5,399 nt of DNA from Candidatus Zhuqueibacterota bacterium 4572_119 (GTDB lineage: Bacteria > Zhuqueibacterota > Zhuqueibacteria > Thermofontimicrobiales > Thermofontimicrobiaceae), in contig NBLI01000222.1 in the NCBI GenBank assembly GCA_002084535.1, positions 1 to 5,399 of the forward strand, given 5' to 3'. The translations under genes were made by a program, and so were the position numbers. Shown here one piece after another: positions 4,917 to 5,399 of the stretch (position 1 is the first letter of the stretch; every line of letters starts with the position of its first letter). Below the pieces are notes generated by a model. It did not search any database, had not been told where the DNA came from, and saw only the letters and a program-made list of their open reading frames with translations.

Positions 4917-5399
4917 ATGTCAAAATATAAAGAAATCGACTTGACCAAAATAAAGACTTACTCCATCAAAGAACGACCGAGCAAAGTAGATACCGAATCT
5001 TTTGCCCGGCGTTATCAGAAAGGGAATAGTGTCAAAGAATTTCTTTCCGGTCTTCCCGACATCCTCATTGGAGCGGATTTTAAACAGCTTGTTGATCGTA
5101 TTGTGTCGGCAGTCCATTCCAACAAGCAAATCATTCTGATGATGGGCGCTCACGTGATCAAATGTGGTCTCAATCCGATTTTAATTCAGTTGATGGAAAC
5201 CGGCGTGATAAAATGCCTGACTTTGAACGGCGCCGGGGTAATTCATGATTTTGAGGTCGCTAACTGGGGGAAAACCTCGGAAGATGTGGGAGCGGCAATT
5301 GACGATGGCAGTTTTGGCATGGTTCAGGAAACACCGCGAATGATTAACAACGCGTTAAAACAAGGACAAAAACAAAACCTGGGGTTCGGAGAAGCCGTT
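4917..5399 (+). CDS. Deoxyhypusine synthase-like protein, 5' part only
   Basis: 161 residues are visible before the window ends in frame; the family is usually 300-400 aa, so about half is missing. The segment QIILMMGAHVIKCGLNPILIQLMETGVIKCLTLNGAGVIHDFEVA (71-115) parallels the NAD-binding core of deoxyhypusine synthase, where VFLGYTSNLISSG and TTAGGVEED are found in human DHS: GAH (77-79) matches the first loop and NGAG (104-107) the second. HDFE (110-113) and GKTSEDVG (118-125) follow. True DHS moves an aminobutyl group from spermidine to eIF5A, which bacteria lack, so the bacterial relatives must act on something else, perhaps a polyamine as in homospermidine synthase. The catalytic lysine would lie outside the window. 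ATG 4917 opens the frame with an upstream AGG (4904-4906) at 10 nt. This gene is more GC-rich than the upstream ones. Family is moderately sure; function is open. Confidence 0.65.
   Translation, partial: MSKYKEIDLTKIKTYSIKERPSKVDTESFARRYQKGNSVKEFLSGLPDILIGADFKQLVDRIVSAVHSNKQIILMMGAHVIKCGLNPILIQLMETGVIKCLTLNGAGVIHDFEVANWGKTSEDVGAAIDDGSFGMVQETPRMINNALKQGQKQNLGFGEAV

Noticed and set aside
4920..5153. 77-codon - strand frame over the DHS-like gene
   Set aside because: The + strand frame here is open for 161 codons with conserved family segments and begins at a sensible ATG.

Overview
The window suggests an AT-rich Gram-negative-type bacterium. It has an LPS-type family 9 glycosyltransferase and an exported DUF3108 protein, both features of didermic cells. 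Most starts lack a good Shine-Dalgarno sequence, as is common in the Bacteroidota/FCB superphylum and related candidate phyla. I cannot name the lineage: Calditrichota-, KSB1- or Marinimicrobia-like groups are only a guess.

Layout: every gene is on the + strand. Bases 1-4736 hold six genes packed so tightly (gaps of 1, 12 and 12 nt, an 8-nt overlap, then 6 nt) that they look like one transcription unit. The first half (1-2548) looks like a cell-surface polysaccharide module: the 3' end of a heptosyltransferase-like GT9 gene, an ATP-grasp ligase-like gene, and a TagB/TagF-like (CDP-glycerol) polyol-phosphate transferase-like gene. The second half (2561-4736) is housekeeping or unknown: a TsaC/Sua5 threonylcarbamoyl-AMP synthase for tRNA t6A, a YwlE-like low-molecular-weight protein phosphatase overlapping it, and an exported DUF3108 protein. 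A 180-nt intergenic gap (4737-4916) follows, carrying a GC-rich inverted-repeat element in AT-rich flanks. The window ends inside a deoxyhypusine-synthase-like gene.

How they may work together: the GT9, ATP-grasp and TagB-like proteins could build and decorate an LPS-core-like glycan, the last adding a phosphopolyol and the ATP-grasp enzyme adding an amino-acid or other carboxylate substituent. This is inference from family and adjacency. The Sua5 and YwlE-like pair is a recurring bacterial neighbourhood (B. subtilis ywlC and ywlE lie close together), here with overlapping reading frames. I see no RNA genes, CRISPR array, transposase or convincing terminator. The most notable points are the ATP-grasp plus TagB-like pairing, the AT-rich ATP-grasp gene, the leucine at the specificity position of the YwlE-like phosphatase, the bacterial DHS-like protein, and the intergenic repeat element.
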